This document shows positions 23,296 to 34,255 of a stretch of 64,000 nt of DNA, one piece after another (positions within the stretch are counted from its first letter, which is position 1; the number at the start of each line of letters is the position of its first letter). The notes beneath the pieces were generated by a model. That model did no database searches and was not told the DNA's origin. It saw nothing but the letters and a program-made list of their open reading frames with translations. This DNA is from Stramonita haemastoma (lineage: Eukaryota > Mollusca > Gastropoda > Neogastropoda > Muricidae): the NCBI GenBank assembly GCA_030674155.1, contig CM060326.1:15677322-15741321 (forward strand). Reading direction: 5' to 3'. Made by a program: the position numbers and the translations under genes.

Positions 23296-23480
23296 AATAC
23301 CAGTTTGTTTTTAATTTTGTTTCAGTTTAAAGACTTTTTTAAATATCAGTTTGTTTGTTTTTTATTTTGTTTTATTTTAAAGACTTTTTTTAAATACCAG
23401 TTTGTTTTTAATTTTGTTTTGGTTTAAACACCTTTTTGTATTAGAAATACCAGATTGTTTTTAATTTTGTTTTTGTTTCT
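23296..23480. repeat. ~53-bp minisatellite upstream of the coiled-coil gene
   Basis: Four copies of 'ataccagtttgtttttaatt' plus 'ttgttt--gtttaaagactt'. The last copy runs to about 60 bases before the start codon at 23542, so it lies in the leader, proximal promoter or an intron end. Confidence 0.8.
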
Positions 23481-23541
23481 TCCTTCTCAAGAAAAAAAAC
23501 ACCAACAAAACAACCCTGTTCCCTTCAAACACAAATCCACC

Positions 23542-25385
23542 ATGAATCAACAACTCCCTCCTATCCGGAAAACGAAGAAAAGCTCCTTCAAGCCGCTCAG
23601 CAAGCTGAACGAGGACAACCTCACAGAGCTGAAACGGGTGGAAAAACCCGAATACACCAGCCGGGTCTTCTTCTACAATCACTCCGTTCGCGCCCAGCTG
23701 CAGAACAACGTGAACGTGTGGTTCCGCGACCACCAGCACACCTGGCTCTCATCACGCGCCAGCAGAGAGCCGTGCTGAAGCTGATGGGCCGCATGCAGAG
23801 AGACAGGCACCGCGTGAAGAAGCTGGGCTACCAGAGGAGGCAGCAGGAGATCCGGGCCAACATGAAACGCCTGCAGGAAGAACTGCTGCAGAGAAGAGTC
23901 ATTCAGAAATTCAGGAGGAACGCGGACAAGAAAATGGCCGCCAGGGGACTGAAGAGTTTGGCCAGCTTGAAGCTGACGGCTCAGGTCGGGACGGCGAGTA
24001 GCAGTGAAGATGGGGATTTTGCTGGTGAGGATCCAGATCTGGGCGTGAAGGAGGGAGTCAGAAATCCTAGTGACGTTTTAGACAGCATCCTCAACTATGC
24101 TGCCATCGCCGCTCCTGAAAACACAGCTCCTGAAAACACGGCTCATTCCGAAGAAGGTTTCTTCAAAGACGAAGTTTCAGACAACCCCTCTACTTTTCAC
24201 TTACCTGCATTATTAACACACAGTTCTCCAGGGAGAGAAACTTCTTTTGTGAGAGACATCCCTGACAACGCCATTGTTGGCAAGAGAGGTGATCATGAGT
24301 ATGATGATGAAACCAGTGGCCAGAGCTCTTCTACACAGCAGCAGCAGCAGCAGCAACAGCAGCGGGCAGCAACACCAGTTACCCCAGCAATGAAGTCATC
24401 AACTCCAGACGCCACCACAGCTCAAAATGGTGAAACTTCAGCGCCCGCTACCTGTACAGTTTTGGAGTCAGGGTTTACACCAAGGCGAACCTGTCTTAGC
24501 AGTGCTCATAAACCGGAGTCTCCTCCGACAAAGACATCACAACACATGACAAAACCAAAGAAAAATGCTGTGGTGGTGGAAGACTTAAACAACGCAGACC
24601 GCTCGGGACGAAACTGCTATCCTGTCCACACAGCAGAGACAGACTTAGCGAGTCAGCCCCTTGCCTTGCGAGAGTCTCTGGAGGATTCTGCAACACAGGC
24701 CTCCCCGACGCTGATAAACACCCGTGTGGTCGAGGTCAAAAAGAGCAGACCCGGGTCTTCAGTCCCTTGTGTCCAAACTCATCGAAGAGACAGCCTTCCT
24801 ACAACAGCGACCAGAAGAACAACACCACCCTCCCTGGAACAAACCGCAATCCCATTACCCCGAATTCTGTCCTTTCTACCACAGAACCGCTGCCTCTGAT
24901 CTCAGATTCTCGAGACAGATCAAAACCATCCACAAGACCCATAACAACCCCAGGACTGTAGCCCAGTACAAACAAAAAACAAGCAGCGCAAACTCTTCAC
25001 AACACGGCACACATCCTCCCCCTCTTCCTCACACACAAAAGGTGACCCCAACCCTCTTGAAAACAACGGACACCAATCCGGCCCAACGTTTTCCAAGGGA
25101 AATCTCTAACCCTCTACAAAAAGCAGAGACTCCAGTTCTGGAGTCTTACTTTCAGAGAGGGGAGATGTGTCATTTCGGGACATGTGAGTCGTGAGCAGGC
25201 TGAGGAGGATGCAAAACTTCTGCTAGAGGGAAGATGAAGGAGAGGAGAGAGGAGGAGGAGGAGGAGGAGGAAGAGGAGCAGCCAAGGGGTGGTAGGGAAG
25301 GGAAGAAAACTCTGGCTTCTCGGGTGAGGCTAGAGAGACAGCAGGCGGCCCAACGACGTGCAAAGATGCTGGATGAAGACCACTG
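23542..25385 (+). CDS. Coiled-coil protein of unknown function, exon 1 (several frame breaks)
   Basis: Start chosen at the ATG at 23542, which has a CCACC context. The N-terminal ~70 residues are basic and ordered-looking (VFFYNHSVRAQLQNNVNVWF). A missing base near 23740 shifts the frame, and the next stretch is a long charged helix (ITRQQRAVLKLMGRMQRDRH ... RRQQEIRANMKRLQEELLQR) typical of a coiled coil. An acidic, Ser/Thr/Pro-rich linker with a nine-Gln run follows. Frame changes again between about 24724 and 24900 and around 25170–25230. The last part is Glu-rich (run of GAG codons), then RLERQQAAQRRAKMLDEDH, ending at a GTGAGT donor. No catalytic motif or signal peptide is seen, so an intracellular structural role is a guess. 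The phase at this donor does not match the next exon, so another indel or a missed exon is likely. Confidence 0.6.
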
Positions 25386-25410
25386 GTGAGTAAACTGACT
25401 GACACAGAAG

Positions 25411-25479
<69 letters not shown>

Positions 25480-25705
25480 GACAGACAGACAGACAAAGAC
25501 AGACAGGACAGACAACAAAACAGTTACAGACACACAGAGACAAATGGCGCGTGCGTGTTTGCACGCCCGTGTGTGTGTTGGGGGGAGGGGGTGCGTGCGT
25601 GCGTGCGTGCGTGCGTGTGTGCGCAGACGTACGTAGTTTGGGGGTGTGTGTGTGTGTGTGTGATTTCAGTGTTTCCTTATTGTTGTTATATTGCAAGGTG
25701 CTAAT

Positions 25706-25806
25706 TTGCTTCTGGGAACTGGATGTAAAAAAAAAAAAAAAAAAAAAGCACATGGTGCTTATTCATTATCCTCGATATAGAAGAATTTTATTTGATTTGA
25801 TTTGAT
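25706..25806 (+). repeat. SINE-A 3' tail fragment
   Basis: 'gggaactggatgt', a long A run, 'gcacatggtgcttattcatt', 'atcctcgatatagaagaatt', then a (TTTGA)n pentanucleotide tail. Confidence 0.8.
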
Positions 25807-26649
25807 CTTTCAAACAGTTCATTCATCCCCATCGTTTAGATGCTGACTGGTCTGATTTTTTTCGTTATGGTCGTGACTTGATTACAGTTATTGATGTTCT
25901 GTAGTGAGTAAGTAACTGATGACCTACATTTTAATATAATCCTGGCATAACGGCCGGATAAAAAAAGATACATTATCTTTCTGTCTATGTTGTTATGTTT
26001 GCAAAAAAAATCAAATAAAGGCTAACAGTCAGCCTCTCTTGACACTGTCAGTTCAGTCAATTTCTCTCTCTCTCTCCTATTTGTTTCTCTCTCTCTTTGG
26101 TGTGCACCCGCTCCCCTTTATTTTGCCCGGTTTACGGCTTCTATACGTTTACAAACTCCATATCTTTGTCTTTATTGTTCTGTCTTTGTCTCAACTTGTC
26201 TGTCCGTCCGTCTCGGACCCCCCCCCCCCTCCTCTCTCCAGATTTGTTCTCTCTCTCTCCCCCCACAATCCTTTCCTGGGGTCTGTTTTTTTTTCTTCTC
26301 CTCTCTCCTATCTTTCAACACCCCCCACCCACCCCCTTTCCTTTGTCCTTTTCTCTCTGTGTTATGTGACAGTGCTTCTCATTCTTTTTGAGGTTTATGT
26401 TTTCATGACACAGTTCACAGACGTTTCCACACTTAACAGAATCTTGGCCTCAGGAATGTTTCTTAATCCGATTTGGAGGCTGGAGGGGAGGGGCTAGAGG
26501 GGGGGGGTGAGTGACAACAACAACGACGTAGAGTAGAGTAGGGTAGAGTTATTGTCCTGATTCTTCACAGTGGGTGCTTGCCAAAGCACTACAGTACTTC
26601 TGTTGGTGGAATAGGCTTTGTGTTGCGTTGTGATGTATCGTTTCGCGTG

Positions 26650-26880
26650 AATTGTGTGCAGGGTGGGGGTGGGATGAGGGTGTGTGGTGTGGTGAGGTAG
26701 TGTAATAGGGGGATGGTGGTGGTGTAGGGTGGTGTGGTGTGGGTGGGTGGTGTGGAGTGGGTGTGGTGTGGTAGAGTGGGGATGTGGAGGGTGTGGGTTG
26801 TGGATGTGGAGGGTGTGGGAGGTGGGGTGGGGTGGAGTGTGTGGTGTTGGAATGGGTGGTGTGGGGGGGGGGGGGGTGTG
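26650..26880. repeat. GGTGT-rich degenerate minisatellite
   Basis: G/T-only strand bias with 5–10-bp periodicity and a G run at its right end. Not coding. Confidence 0.8.
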
Positions 26881-26956
26881 AAAAGGGGGTTGTGTTACAC
26901 TTCCCATCATTATAATGCTTTATCATGCACTGTACTATACTCTTATGCACCGCATT

Positions 26957-27045
26957 ACTCAGGGGATAGAATAGCTCGGCGGTTAGAGCACTTGCCCTCC
27001 CCAAGCTAAGGTTTAAGCAGGATTGACCATGGTTGCCTCATGGAG
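26957..27045 (+). repeat. SINE-F head fragment
   Basis: 'ggggatagaatagctcggcg' and 'gttagagcacttgccctccc', matching the head of the 42131 copy. Confidence 0.6.
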
Positions 27046-27057
27046 GGCGGGGGGATT

Positions 27058-27340
27058 GCGATGAAGAAGAAGAAGAAGAGAAGAAGAAGATAGAGAGAAG
27101 AAGAAGAAGAAGAAGAAGGAAGAAGAAGAAGAAGAAGAAGAAGAAAGAAGAATAGAGAAGAAGAAGAAGAAGAGAAGAGAAGAAGAAGAAGAATTGAGAA
27201 GAAGTAGCAGTAGCAGTAGCAGTAGTAGTAGTAGCAGAAGTAGAAGCAGCAGCAGCAGCAGCAGAAGAACAACAACAAGGAAAAGAAAAAGAAGAGGGTA
27301 CAACAACAAGAAAAAGAAGAGGATGCAACAACAACAAACA
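27058..27340. repeat. (AAG)n / (AGC)n trinucleotide tract
   Basis: Purine-rich triplet repeats just upstream of the exon 2 acceptor, where a pyrimidine tract would normally be. Confidence 0.9.
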
Positions 27341-27385
27341 ATACAACAACAATAACAACAAAAGGGTGCCCTTGTGTATTTGCAG

Positions 27386-27578
27386 ACGCAGTATTACCGA
27401 AGCAGTCGCGGCTCCCTACAGCCCTTGCAGACCCAGTCGTGGAGGCGTCAGTTTTCCAAGCCCACGGGCCGCTACAGGTACCAGCAGGGCAAGCTTCTCC
27501 GCCAGGAGCAACAGAAGGATCTGGAACGAAGGCGTCACATCGACCAGTTCTTCACAGACCTCTCCTCTCGTCGGATAG
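27386..27578 (+). CDS. Coiled-coil protein of unknown function, exon 2
   Basis: Acceptor 'tatttgcag' and donor 'ATAG|GTAGGT'. The frame used (TQYYRSSRGS ... GRYRYQQGKLLRQEQQKDLE ... DQFFTDLSSRR) is basic and helical and ends in phase 1, which matches exon 3 exactly. A second possible acceptor lies six bases downstream in the same frame. Other frames lack this charged heptad-like pattern. Confidence 0.6.
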
Positions 27579-27659
27579 GTAGGTATAGTCAAGATACTCA
27601 GTAAACTTGAGTATCTTAGGTATGCTAGAGTCCTAGTGGCATCTGGGAGAGAGTGGTGG

Positions 27660-27946
27660 TGGTTGTTGTGTATTGAGAGATTGTGTGTGTGTGGTGGGGG
27701 GTGGGGGGGGATGTTGTGTGTGTGTGTGTGGGGGGGGGGGGGGGGCATGTGGGTGGTCGGGTACTGTGTGTGTGTGTTGGGTGGTTGGGTGGGGTACTTG
27801 GGAGAGTGAGGAATGTGTGTGTGTGGTTGGTGGTTGGGTACGTCGTGAGGTGGTGGTGTAGTGTGTGTGTGTGTGTTGTGTTGTCTGTGTGTCGTGTGGT
27901 TGTGTGTGTTGTGTGTGTGTGTGTGGTGTGTGGGGTTTTGGTTGGG

Positions 27947-28015
<69 letters not shown>

Positions 28016-28020
28016 GGTAG
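27660..28020. repeat. GT-rich compound microsatellite
   Basis: Mixed GTGTGG and pure TG runs directly after exon 2. Source of several spurious frames on both strands. Confidence 0.9.
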
Positions 28021-28349
28021 GAGGGCCGAGATGGTATTGCAGATGGGCGGAGGAGTATTTGTACAGGAAAGGGAGAGGGAGTGAGATGTGGGGCAAGGGA
28101 GGGAACTTTTCTGGGTTTTTTTTGTTGTGTTTCAGGTGTTGTGTTTGAGTGAGGGGATTTTTGCGTTTTCTTTGTCTTATCATCTTTCTTTCTTTCTGTT
28201 TTTGCTTCGTTTTTTGTCCTGTCTTTCTCATTCACTCACACATGCATAGATCCCTAAACTGACAGAACAACCCCCCCCCCCCCTCCCAACTAAACTACAA
28301 CAAAATTAACATCAGTCCACGAAAAATTCAGTTAACACTCTCCCTATAA

Positions 28350-28375
28350 TTAATAATAATAATAATGTAATAATG

Positions 28376-28430
<55 letters not shown>
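28350..28430. repeat. (TAA)n microsatellite, insertion target of the LTR element
   Basis: The array resumes at 31031 after the retrotransposon, so the element sits inside it. Confidence 0.9.
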
Positions 28431-28432
<2 letters not shown>

Positions 28433-28976
28433 TGATGGTACCGAGAGGTAAGGAAAAGACAGGTTAAGAAAGAGTGGAACGACAATTCTCAAGCAACGAG
28501 TCTCAACAATTGGGCAACAGAAGACTCGGGGAAGACGGTAGCTGGCTGGTCATTATTCGTTACTCGGCATTCAGGTACAGGTGAAGACGGTTTTCAAGAC
28601 CAATGTAGTGAAGACCGTATGAAGACAAAAACGCTAACTTAACGATACATATTTAAAAGTACAAAGTGTCTCACAATTTACAGGCGAGTCAGAAAATAGT
28701 ACTACGCAGCGATAAGATTGCATGGAATATTATCTAATCAAGTCTCCTGTCGCGCCAAGTCTAGCACACTACATCTAGCATACAATGTTATTTACAAAAT
28801 CTCTTACACACACACCACACACCACACACCACACACACACACACGCGCGCGCGGCGCGCGCGCGCGCACGCATGCATACACACATGGGAGATAATCCCTG
28901 TCGCGCCGTCTCACACGCTAGATCTACCGCACCCGTACTAGTCTACGCACCGTACAATCTACCGCACCTGGTTACA
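28431..28976 (-). repeat. 3' LTR (left copy, 546 bp)
   Basis: Aligned with the right copy from 'tgtgatggtaccgagaggta' to 'accgcacctggttaca'. A CA/CG microsatellite inside (28806–28878) differs in length from the right copy. Confidence 0.85.
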
Positions 28977-29979
28977 CCTCCCCCCTCCAAACCCCGTCAG
29001 CGTTCGCGCGAACATATCAATACTATCTAAACAAACCTATGAAATTCAACATACTACTAAAAACATTTCCTCTGCCGAATAAGAAAACTGACATTATTAA
29101 ATCTAGCTCTTCACTTCCAAAATAAAATTAACCACATGTTTATGCTTCTATGATAAATATTTCAACAGTATAATCAAAACAAACAGTGGTATTAAACACT
29201 TCGAAAACAAAATATCCAACACAATACACAGCTTAGGCATTTACGATCCATGTTATTTCAACAAGTAGAGTCGTAACATACACAATGCTCTCATCTCCAG
29301 TGCTTGCAATGCCACAATCCAGTGAAGATCCGTTATATAAACAGGATTCTTTATAGATCAACAATTGCTACAGACGACTACAGAAAATTTGGACAAATCT
29401 CTGCGAGTCAGAAGTAGAGCCATCACAGACCACAGAGGAATTGCTATTTAAGCAAAACACCTGAGTCAAGCTCTTTCTCCACTAACAATAGTTCCGTTAC
29501 AAAGCCCGTTTAGTCATGAATACATTTTGGTTTTTTCCTACTTCTGACAATGACAGGCAGTAGGAACTTATTTAAACACAATTATTCAATAATTAGAAAC
29601 ATGCTACATTCAATATTTCTACCATAAAAAACACCATCACTAAAACTTTTGACATACAAATGCTTACGAAATATTAAAATGTCTTTTTTTTTTTTTTCCT
29701 CAGGACAGATCTTTCCTGTTAAACTTCCGCCAATTATAAACTATTTACATACCAAAGTAGAATTGTCTTTGGTTCCTCCATGCACGGTCAGTCGTTGGGG
29801 GCTGGAACAGGGGCAGCAGCACACACATTGTCCACAAGTTCATATCACCGTCCAACTCGGACTCTCTGGTTGCACACTCGGTGTTCACAAGTCCATTGTC
29901 CCCGTCAGACTTCCTGGTGGCACACAACAGTATTCACTTGTTCGTTACTGTCTGGGTCTGGGTTAGGCAGGAGATCCTT

Positions 29980-30140
29980 TCGATCTCCAGTTCGTTTGGC
30001 GCCACCTGCCACTGGCTGCACACGAGGCGACGTCACTAGGTGCAGGTCCCACCTCCGGAAGTCCTGGTTTTTGTTTCTACCCGCCACACGGTTGCGATGG
30101 TAGACGTGTTCACCATCGTGAAGGGCGTGGTCCGAGGCTC
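29980..30140 (-). pseudogene. Remnant of retrotransposon integrase C-terminal region
   Basis: Minus-strand frame contains HDGEHVYHRNRVAGRNKNQD, the 'G-x-V-x-x-R-N ... G-R-x-K-x-Q-D' pattern found after the integrase core in Ty3/gypsy-like pol. No protease, RT or RNase H remains. The surrounding frame (29905–30408) has a repeated MMPASKK motif of recent tandem origin. Confidence 0.5.
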
Positions 30141-30443
30141 TCTTGTCGGTGTACCACGACCGTTTGGTGGCAGTCTCCTTCAGCCTCTGGTAGGCTTTCT
30201 GGGGAGCAGGTTCAGGACCACCTTTCTGTCGTAGAGCACCATGGTTGGAGGGAAAACTGGAGAGGGCTGCTACTCTTCGTCTGGTCTTCTTGCTGGCAAG
30301 CATCATGCATTTCCTGGTCTTACTGGCAGGCATCATGCGTTCCATAGTCTTCTTGCTGGCAGGCATCATGCGTTCCCTGGTCTGGACTGAGTTTTCTGTC
30401 ACCCACAAGTTCCACCTTCCCTAATTCTGCTCGCAGCGCCACT

Positions 30444-30909
30444 TGTGATGGTACCGAGAGGTAAGGAAAAGACAGGTTAAAGAAAGAGTGGAACGACAAT
30501 TCTCAAGCAACGAGTCTCAACAATTGGGCAACAGAAGATTCAGGGGAAGACGGTAGCTGGCTGGTTATTCTTTATTCGTTACTCAGCATTCAGGTACAGG
30601 TGAGTTACTCAGCATTCAGGTACAGGTGAAGACGGTTTGAAGACCAATGTAGTGAAGACCGTATGAAGTCAAAAACTTTAACTTAACATACTTATTTAAA
30701 AGTACAAAGTGTCTCACAATTTACAGGTGAGTCAGAAAATAGTAGTACTACGCAGCGATAAGATTGCATGGAATATTATCTAATCAAGTCTCCTGTCGCG
30801 CTAAGTCTAGCACACTACATCTAGCATACAAACAATGTTATTTACAAAATCTCTCACTCACTCACACAAACACACACACACACACATGCACACACACACG
30901 TGCACGCAT

Positions 30910-30942
<33 letters not shown>

Positions 30943-31030
30943 CATACACACATGGGAGATAATCCCTGTCGCACTGTCTTACACGCTAGATCTACTGCAC
31001 CCGGTACTAGATCTACCGCACCTGGCTACA
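30444..31030 (-). repeat. 5' LTR (right copy, 587 bp)
   Basis: Longer than the left copy mainly through a duplicated 'gttactcagcattcaggtac' segment near 30580–30625 and a longer CA tract (30858–30945). Confidence 0.85.
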
Positions 31031-31095
31031 ATAATAATAATAATAATAATATATAATAATGACGACGACGACGACGGTGGTGGTGGTGGTGGTGG

Positions 31096-31140
<45 letters not shown>

Positions 31141-31156
31141 CGACGACGACGACGAC

Positions 31157-31187
<31 letters not shown>

Positions 31188-31190
31188 CTA
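31031..31190. repeat. Compound trinucleotide array (TAA, GAC, GGT, GAT)
   Basis: Successive blocks of different triplets, 64 bases or more before the exon 3 acceptor. Confidence 0.9.
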
Positions 31191-31254
31191 CTGCTGATGG
31201 TAATGATGATAATAATAACAAACAACAACAACAACAAACAACCTACCCTTACAG

Positions 31255-31586
31255 GCCAACCCAAACAGACCTCCACACCTGCAGAGCACGCTGAGGAACC
31301 CCAGACCAACCATCTGGAGCTTCTGCTGAAGAGGATGCGGCGAAGTCAGCAGCATCAGCATCACCGAGGGAGAGCTGCCTCCGTCGACTGGAACTCTGTG
31401 GAGCAGCTGACCAAGTGTCAGTACCTACGGCTACTGCATCACGGGCCCAGTGGCCCACCAGAGGAGGAGGAGGATCAGGGTTATTATGGTGCCCACAACA
31501 CGGACAGATTGAAAATCACCAGCTGGTCTCACGCTGAAAGTCGTATCCGTGGAGGAGGAGGAGGAATTGTTCGTTCTCTGTTTTAG
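31255..31586 (+). CDS. Coiled-coil protein of unknown function, terminal exon 3
   Basis: Acceptor 'cccttacag'. Phase 1 from exon 2 gives Gly, then QPKQTSTPAEHAEEPQ. The exon contains a helical segment (HLELLLKRMRRSQQ), WNSVEQLTKCQYLRLL, an acidic run and a Gly-rich end (RGGGGGIVRSLF) before TAG at 31584–31586. Compositionally it agrees with exons 1–2. No family is recognised. Confidence 0.6.
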
Positions 31587-31682
31587 TTGTGGATGGGTGG
31601 GGTTGAGGAGGGTAGGTGGGTTGGGGGTGGTGTGGGGTGGGGGTGGGTGGGTTGGGTGGGGGTTGGTGGTGGTGGTGGTGGT

Positions 31683-31765
31683 GGTCAAGTCAAAATTTTT
31701 ATTTCCAGGTGGTACATTGAGTAAGCAATAAATTTGCTTTTTTTCATCAAGCCATCTATCTAGAT
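31683..31765 (-). repeat. SINE-D type 3' tail
   Basis: 'aaaatttttatttccaggtg', 'gtacattgagtaagcaataa' and 'cttttttt-catcaagccatc' on the plus strand. Same blocks at 36822 and, inverted, at 56735. Confidence 0.65.
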
Positions 31766-31784
31766 AAAAAACAACAACAACAAA

Positions 31785-31819
<35 letters not shown>

Positions 31820-31894
31820 TGTGTGTGTGTGTGTTGTATACCTCTTTTTTTCTGTCTGTTGATATCATGTTTTCATTTTTCTCTCTGTGAGTGT

Positions 31895-31925
<31 letters not shown>

Positions 31926-31933
31926 GGGAAAGG

Positions 31934-31981
<48 letters not shown>

Positions 31982-32082
31982 TGTTATGGTGTGTGTGTTG
32001 GGAAATGTGTGTGTGTGTGTGTGTGTGCGTGCGTGCGTGTGTGTGTGCGTGCTTATGTGCATGCGTGCGTGCGTGCGTGCGT

Positions 32083-32320
32083 GCGTGCGTTTATTTATTT
32101 ATTTATTCTTTTATATCGAGGATAACAGAATAAGCAATCATGTGCTTTTTTTCATCCGGTCCCGTGTGTATGCAGTTTTGTAAGTATTGTCATCTGTTCC
32201 CACCGGCACACGATGGCCTACTCTTACGAAAAGCGGAACAGGATTTAACGTGTGCGCAAGATGTTCTGCGTGCGTTCGCACACGGGGCCTCGGTTTAAAG
32301 TCTCATCCGAAGGACTTTGC
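32083..32320 (-). repeat. SINE-A copy, head missing
   Basis: Well preserved tail, hairpin and core. Cut at 'catccgaaggactt', where a GCGT microsatellite takes over. Confidence 0.85.
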
Positions 32321-32631
32321 GTGCGTGCGTGCGTGTGTGTGCGTGTGTGTATGTGACGGAAAGGATGTGGTGATGTGAAGTGTGGGTCTGGATGTGATAG
32401 GGTGTGAAGTGGCGTTGCTATCTTTCTTTACACACCGCAAAAGTTCCATGGTGTCCATTTTGGAATGAGAATATTCCCGGGAGCTCTTTTTTGCTCTTTT
32501 TTTGTTATAGAGCAGTATCGTGTGTTATAGTGAATATTGTCATTATTATAGCCAACTTTCCGGTGCCATGCGGTGTTGTGTTTGTAAGGTATGTCATTCT
32601 GTGTAGTTTTTTTTTTAATGTATTTATTCTT

Positions 32632-32790
32632 TTAACAAGTGCAGCGCCTACCCATTTTTTTTCTTTTTCCTGCATGCAACTATAATTGTTTCCCTATCAG
32701 AGTGGCTTTTTTCTACAGGATTTTACCAGGGTCAACCCCTTGTTGCCGTGGTTTCTTTTACGTGCGCTAAATAGTGATGTGTAACACACG

Positions 32791-32821
<31 letters not shown>

Positions 32822-32963
32822 TAGCGCCCAGACCACCACTCGGGGTCAAATGGATTGGGCGAAAAGCTTTGGGCCCAAACGGGGTACGAACCACCGCACA
32901 CTCCGACCCGAACTTTTTGCTTTCTAGGCAAGGAGGCGCTTTACCACCTAGACCACCGATCCA
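32632..32963 (-). repeat. SINE-C copy
   Basis: Minus strand from head 'ggatcggtggtctaggtggt' through the 'cgggacctcggtttatcgtc' core (given on the plus strand) to 'gtgcagcgcctaccca'. Confidence 0.85.
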
Positions 32964-33232
32964 CTAGTTGATCCTTCGATACATTATTCAAGACTACAGT
33001 GTAGAGCTCTGTAACACACGGCAACAGCACTGTCTTTTTTGTTTGCCTATGCTATCATTATTATGCAGTATTTTTCACTGCTCCATGCATTGTGGTGTAT
33101 ATTCTCTGTCTGGATGGGTTTTTTTTTTTTTTTTTTTATCTCCAGTGCTTGCTTCTCATTGCTGTTGTATTTTTCAGCACTGCACTGGTATTTGCTGTGA
33201 ACTTGCAGTGCTTCAGAAGAACTGTGGTGTCT

Positions 33233-33273
<41 letters not shown>

Positions 33274-33363
33274 GTGTTGTTATCTAGTTGTGTGCTGTGT
33301 TGTGCTGTGCGTGCTGTGCTGTGCTGGCCTTGCTGAACAGAGCTACAGAGTCTCATCTTGTTT

Positions 33364-33785
33364 GTGACGCTCCACCACGAAATGAGTCGCTTAGCACTAC
33401 CCAATTTTGAGCAAGGAGCCATTAAAGGCAGGTGGGGGTCAAGTTGTCAATTTTGAGATTTTGATTGATTATTAAACTATATCCGTTATTCTACCTTGTA
33501 ATGAAATATCAAGGCGTAATTTTTTATTCCTTTTGCTTTTAAATGTGTTTTGAAAATACCCAAGCCCTCATTCTGACAACCTTTTACAAAAATAAACTTG
33601 CCCGTTTCTCATTTTGTCACATCCTGCAGTCTATCATTTCAATTTGTAATAACTTTGCACAGAATTGTCCGATTTTCAATCTGTTTTTTTGTGTTGAATA
33701 GCCTTTTTATTGCAGATTAATAACTTGTCAATAACTAAAAATTGACCTTTGGTGCAATGCGACTCCTTATGTGGTGGAGCGTTAC
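33364..33785. mobile_element. MITE-like DNA transposon, copy 2
   Basis: Same termini and interior as 6294–6717 over about 422 bases, in the same orientation, with scattered substitutions ('agtcgcttagcacta' for 'agtcgcttaacacat'). Both are non-coding. Confidence 0.85.
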
Positions 33786-34109
33786 AATTTTTTTGTAAAG
33801 CGTAGCATATACAGCACAGCATAGTTTAGCATCTGATTATGCACAGCACAGCGCATAACAGACCAGTATATTATTATAACAACATTTGCATTTCATTGCT
33901 TCTCATTATACAAAGTGACACAGCAGGAATAATTATGTCGTTGTTGTTGTTGTTGTTGTACGTTCCCCAGCTTAACCACTTTTGGGGGTCACCCAGAATG
34001 TGCACTCTGACTTACTCATCCCACCTGAGAATCACTGTCAGATTCAACTTGCACGCTGACTGAGAAGTTTGCGTGTATGACTGCTTTCCAAGTACCTCGC
34101 CGCCCAAGA

Positions 34110-34255
34110 TGTACGGGGCCTCGGTTTATAGTTTCATCCGAAAGACTTTTTGGGGAGAGTGGAGTCAGCACTAAAGTTAACTCCAGGAGAAAAATCCCCT
34201 TTGTTAATTCGTTGATTGTACCTGGGTTTGAACCTTAGACCTTCAGTGTTCTGAC
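34110..34255 (-). repeat. SINE-A 5' portion
   Basis: Core 'ggcctcggtttatagtttca', 'tcagcactaaagttaactcc' and head remnants. The 3' half is missing. Confidence 0.7.

Larger units (their letters stand above)
7682..23298. other. 15.6-kb stretch without a supported gene
   Basis: Contains repeats listed separately. (CT)n tracts are at 8607–8650, 8692–8722 and 10787–10830; T/G runs at 11321–11350; (TA)n at 11831–11966; CA/CG-rich tracts at 12358–12421 and 12688–12818; TG tracts at 17302–17372 and 21393–21432; G runs at 17131–17152 and 18354–18373. An unassigned frame at 10081–10398 (minus) has no recognisable domain. Confidence 0.6.
25386..27385 (+). other. Intron of the coiled-coil gene
   Basis: Holds a (GA)n tract at 25410–25478, GTGC repeats near 25590–25620, a SINE-A tail, GGTGT-rich sequence at 26650–26880, the SINE-F head and an AAG/AGC-rich tract at 27058–27340 leading to the acceptor. 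Confidence 0.55.
28431..31030 (-). mobile_element. Short LTR retrotransposon (2.6 kb) with paired LTRs
   Basis: Two near-identical repeats, 28431–28976 and 30444–31030, flank a 1.47-kb interior. Each LTR starts TG and ends CA. On the minus strand, the interior next to the left LTR ends in a purine run (GGAGGGGGGAGG), a polypurine tract. Two bases inside the right LTR is TGGCGCTGCGAGCAG, a primer-binding site beginning TGG as expected for a tRNA 3'-CCA; its discriminator position would fit a serine tRNA, which is tentative. The element therefore reads right to left. The interior is far too small for full gag-pol and keeps only a piece of integrase. It lies in an intron of the coiled-coil gene, on the opposite strand. 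Confidence 0.85.

Noticed and set aside
31013..31221. Poly-Asp, poly-Ser and poly-Ile frames
   Set aside because: Triplet microsatellite (GAT/GAC/TAA) read in different frames.
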